From Microbacterium maritypicum MF109 (GTDB lineage Bacteria > Actinomycetota > Actinomycetes > Actinomycetales > Microbacteriaceae): a stretch of 64,000 nucleotides of DNA. The notes beneath the pieces are model-generated. The model searched no databases. It saw only the letters and a program-made list of their open reading frames with translations, and had not been told where the DNA came from. A program made the translations under genes and the position numbers. The DNA lies in NCBI RefSeq assembly GCF_000455825.1, contig NZ_ATAO01000013.1, positions 1-64,000 on the forward strand. Reading direction: 5' to 3'. Below are positions 63,708-64,000 of this stretch, in pieces (position 1 is the first letter of the stretch; each line of letters starts with the position of its first letter).

Positions 63708-64000
63708 TCAGACGAACATGACGCGGCGCGGTGACGCGTCTGTGTAGACGCGGCCGAGTGGGCTGGTCCACTCGATGTCGCCTCCGGGGAGCTGTCTCGC
63801 ACGCCAACGGTGCTTCTCGGCGATGTCGGGGTGCTTCAGCGAGTGGTGTCCCACGCAGAAGTGGCTGAGGTTGTCGATCGACGTGCTTCCGCCCTTGGCA
63901 TGGTCGTGATTGTGATCGACCTGACACCTGTGGACCGGTGTGCGGCACCCGGGGAATCGACAATGCTGATCGCGGGCCTGAAGGTGCCGCCGCATCGCCG
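63708..64000 (-). CDS. HNH endonuclease domain protein of the DUF222 type (N-terminus beyond window)
   Basis: The visible 97 codons are the C-terminal end of a larger minus-strand gene with no start inside the window (the ATG at 63995 is probably internal). The HNH core is clear: QHCRFPGCRTPVHRCQVDH, then GGSTSIDNLSHFCVGHHSLKH, including the zinc-ribbon Cys and the catalytic His-Asn-His. In Microbacteriaceae such domains end DUF222 proteins (the 13E12-repeat family), which occur in many copies. Converges on hemL, 12 bp apart. Confidence 0.85.
   Translation of the reverse strand, partial: AMRRHLQARDQHCRFPGCRTPVHRCQVDHNHDHAKGGSTSIDNLSHFCVGHHSLKHPDIAEKHRWRARQLPGGDIEWTSPLGRVYTDASPRRVMFV

Noticed and set aside
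63708..64000. Homing endonuclease or mobile intron at the right edge
   Set aside because: The visible part fits the C-terminus of a DUF222-HNH protein, a common multicopy family; no interrupted gene or repeat boundary is visible.

Overview
The window comes from a high-GC Gram-positive actinobacterium, most likely Microbacterium or a close Microbacteriaceae relative. The signs are strongly G/C-biased codon use, a coproporphyrin-type heme gene set (hemA, hemE, cgoX/hemY, chdC, hemC, hemD, hemB, hemL), the eukaryote-like single-chain glycyl-tRNA synthetase, an LAxTG surface protein, a DUF222/HNH protein at the right edge, and many genes whose start codon lies 6-7 nt after a TAnnnT -10 box (leaderless transcripts). 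Genes are packed tightly, with many 4-nt ATGA/GTGA overlaps. No stretch longer than about 185 bp lacks a gene. I see no rRNA, tRNA, insertion sequence, prophage or CRISPR array.

Layout. 1-3.2 kb: truncated BenE-type transporter and a NarL-type two-component pair. 3.3-5.1 kb: VOC protein, HxlR regulator and DHFR-like reductase operon. 5.2-7.9 kb: sortase-anchored repeat protein and an orphan hypothetical gene. 8-11.3 kb: Cof-type phosphatase and exonuclease III, then pyrE and a ROK kinase. 11.3-11.9 kb: two tandem membrane proteins with 11-residue coiled-coil repeats; a third relative lies at 33.8-34.2 kb. 12-24.2 kb: an RpiR/MurR-like regulator with an MFS transporter, divergent from a nine-gene operon for peptidoglycan-fragment salvage. 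24.2-27.1 kb: small membrane protein, YdeI-like protein, HAD-IIA phosphatase, MntR-like regulator, TetR regulator. 27.2-32 kb: amidohydrolase and NhaC-type antiporter, small membrane protein, and mntH with two MntR-type boxes. 32-37.4 kb: TrmH-type methyltransferase, VOC protein, lipoprotein, coiled-coil protein, MATE transporter, DUF1992 protein, DoxX/DM13 pair. 37.5-42.9 kb: OmpR-type two-component pair, M13 metallopeptidase, degenerate serine-hydrolase-like protein, hypothetical. 42.9-52.1 kb: two transporters, HIT-like protein, GNAT, glyS, WYL regulator with epoxide hydrolase, DUF1801 and HhH-GPD proteins. 52.2-63.7 kb: heme cluster, interrupted by an epimerase/ArsR pair and by a three-gene envelope module with a structured leader. 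63.7-64 kb: truncated HNH endonuclease.

The most distinctive system is the 12-24 kb region. An oligopeptide-type ABC importer, MurQ, AnmK, an L-Ala-D/L-Glu epimerase-like enolase, an AmiE-like serine hydrolase without a signal peptide, and a GNAT enzyme are translationally coupled, with a MurR/RpiR regulator beside them and a palindrome over the predicted -35. Together they read as a pathway that imports (anhydro)muropeptides intact, cuts sugar from peptide in the cytoplasm, and feeds GlcNAc-6-P and amino acids into metabolism. This is inference from gene content and families; nothing here has been tested.
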